Assembly: GCA_018054005.1 (NCBI GenBank) | Contig: JAGPKI010000088.1 | Coordinates: 1 to 5,989, forward strand | Reading direction: 5' to 3' | Source of the DNA: Caldisericia bacterium | GTDB taxonomy: Bacteria > Caldisericota > Caldisericia > UBA6126 > JAGPKI01 | Length of the DNA stretch: 5,989 bases | Part shown: piece after piece, positions 5,150-5,989 of the stretch | Position numbering within the stretch: the stretch's first letter is position 1 | How the letters are laid out: every line of letters starts with the position of its first letter | Program-made: the position numbers and the translations under genes | Notes under the pieces: model-generated | Told to the model about the DNA's origin: nothing | The model's input: only the letters and a program-made list of their open reading frames with translations | The model's database searches: none

Positions 5150-5989
5150 TTACATCCCTCCCGTAATCCGATAACGGCTTATAGCTATGCCTGGTATAGC
5201 TCGTTGGATGTCATAGTTCTCGACAAACCCTGCGATACCAGGTGTTTTTCTTGCAATTCTATGAATTGCACCTGCGACATTACCCAAAAATGGTGTCATT
5301 GTGTCTTCATTTTTAAGCTGATCCGCAGATGTTCTGACAGACTTTATAAAATTCTGATACTCAACCAACGTTCCAGCTTTACTATCATCCTTGCCGAGAG
5401 CGGTTTCATACATATCTTTGTAAACATCTATCTTGGTAATCAAATTAGTTAATAATGTCTTATTGTGTGACTTTAGAAATCCTCCTGCTGCAAATTCATA
5501 CTCGGTTTGGATAATCACACACAGGGCTATAGCCCCGTTAATATTCATATTTTCACTTGGCCCAATGATTGTCTTTAAAAATTGTTCCGAAAGGTCTACT
5601 AAAACAGTTTTGGCTTTTTCCCGAGTTTCGCCGATGAAATCCTCTGTTGATGCCCTGTAAACCATTTTTATAACTGTAATGGGGATAATCTGCTTCGCAT
5701 TGAAGATATCTTGTGGTTTAGCTTGATGTTTATCAAAATACTTTGTGATAAATGAAGAACCTGTTATGAAATATTTGGCGTCAATAAAGTCATTGATTGT
5801 GAGTTTATATCTAGAAAATTTTTCATATAGTTCAAAAAAACTTTTAAGGTACCTTTGGACATCTTGATCTAATTTATTGTATTCTTTATCAAAAATATGT
5901 TTTGCGCCAAAAATGTTATTTTCCGTGCCTATAGCATTTAATATTTGGCTCAAGGGCGTTTTTGAATCCAGGGGTTCCAGCCTATTCAT
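5150..5989 (-). CDS. Uncharacterised helical protein, first gene of the visible operon, possibly 5'-truncated
   Basis: I do not recognise this protein. The frame is open for 279 residues. It begins with an ATG that is the very last codon of the window, so neither its ribosome site nor the region before it can be seen. The true start may lie upstream, and this Met may be internal. The chain looks mainly alpha-helical and soluble, with charged amphipathic stretches around residues 35-70, 115-142 and 175-230 and a single Cys (157). A short hydrophobic patch (about 152-160) is too short for a confident membrane span. The end (about 235-279) is glycine- and arginine-rich and may be a more conserved tail. 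The stop lies one base before the ATG of the membrane-protein gene, so the two are probably translationally coupled and act together. No catalytic motif was found. Confidence 0.8.
   Translation of the reverse strand: MNRLEPLDSKTPLSQILNAIGTENNIFGAKHIFDKEYNKLDQDVQRYLKSFFELYEKFSRYKLTINDFIDAKYFITGSSFITKYFDKHQAKPQDIFNAKQIIPITVIKMVYRASTEDFIGETREKAKTVLVDLSEQFLKTIIGPSENMNINGAIALCVIIQTEYEFAAGGFLKSHNKTLLTNLITKIDVYKDMYETALGKDDSKAGTLVEYQNFIKSVRTSADQLKNEDTMTPFLGNVAGAIHRIARKTPGIAGFVENYDIQRAIPGIAISRYRITGGM
5239..5274. other. Nested inverted repeat inside the 3' part of the first gene
   Basis: TGCAATTC (5252-5259) and GAATTGCA (5263-5270) form a perfect 8-bp inverted repeat with a 3-base loop. An outer pair CAGG (5239-5242) and CCTG (5271-5274) can extend the stem across an asymmetric bulge. 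It lies in coding sequence for residues near 239-250 of the helical protein, about 100 bases before the downstream start. It may be only codon-level coincidence. Confidence 0.45.

Noticed and set aside
5138..5660. Plus-strand open frames of 104 and 75 codons
   Set aside because: Both are antisense to the first gene, and their products look like reverse translations of it.

Overview
The window is bacterial and every supportable gene lies on the minus strand, so it reads from the right end to the left. Seven genes follow one another with gaps of at most 40 bases: 1 nt, 1-nt overlap or 23 nt, 20 nt, 40 nt, 16 nt and 38 nt. No convincing promoter or terminator lies between them, so they look like one transcription unit whose promoter is beyond position 5989. 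The DNA is AT-rich, Shine-Dalgarno (SD) sites are clear, and two adjacent genes start with TTG. Small proteins of the PH-domain (DUF304/bPH_2) and zinc-ribbon types are widespread in environmental Gram-negative bacteria such as deltaproteobacterial and Nitrospirota-like lineages. That placement is a weak inference; the window holds no phylogenetic marker.

The right two thirds (about 1133-5989) hold three large genes I do not recognise. In transcription order they are a helical, probably soluble protein of at least 279 residues, a membrane protein of 402 residues with about eight spanning segments and a charged cytoplasmic tail, and a 927-935 residue all-helical HEAT/ARM-like protein. The C-terminal half of the last is a diverged tandem duplication with a period near 224 residues. 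The tight spacing suggests a membrane-anchored complex, but no catalytic motif was found, so no function is assigned. An A7 run six bases before the membrane-protein stop is phased so that a -1 slip would join that protein to the HEAT-like protein.

The left part (11-1112) holds four small genes: a Cys4 zinc-ribbon protein with a low-complexity linker, a PH-domain membrane protein with an unusually short membrane segment, a 66-residue protein made of two beta-propeller-like strand repeats, and a 68-residue four-cysteine protein. These are small binding or adaptor folds. Hand counts of a few 60-base rows give roughly 23-27% GC inside the HEAT-like gene and about 40-47% in several rows of the small genes and the rightmost gene. 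The large gene may therefore have a different history.

I saw no tRNA, rRNA, CRISPR array, insertion sequence or attachment site. No gene-free stretch exceeds 40 bases.
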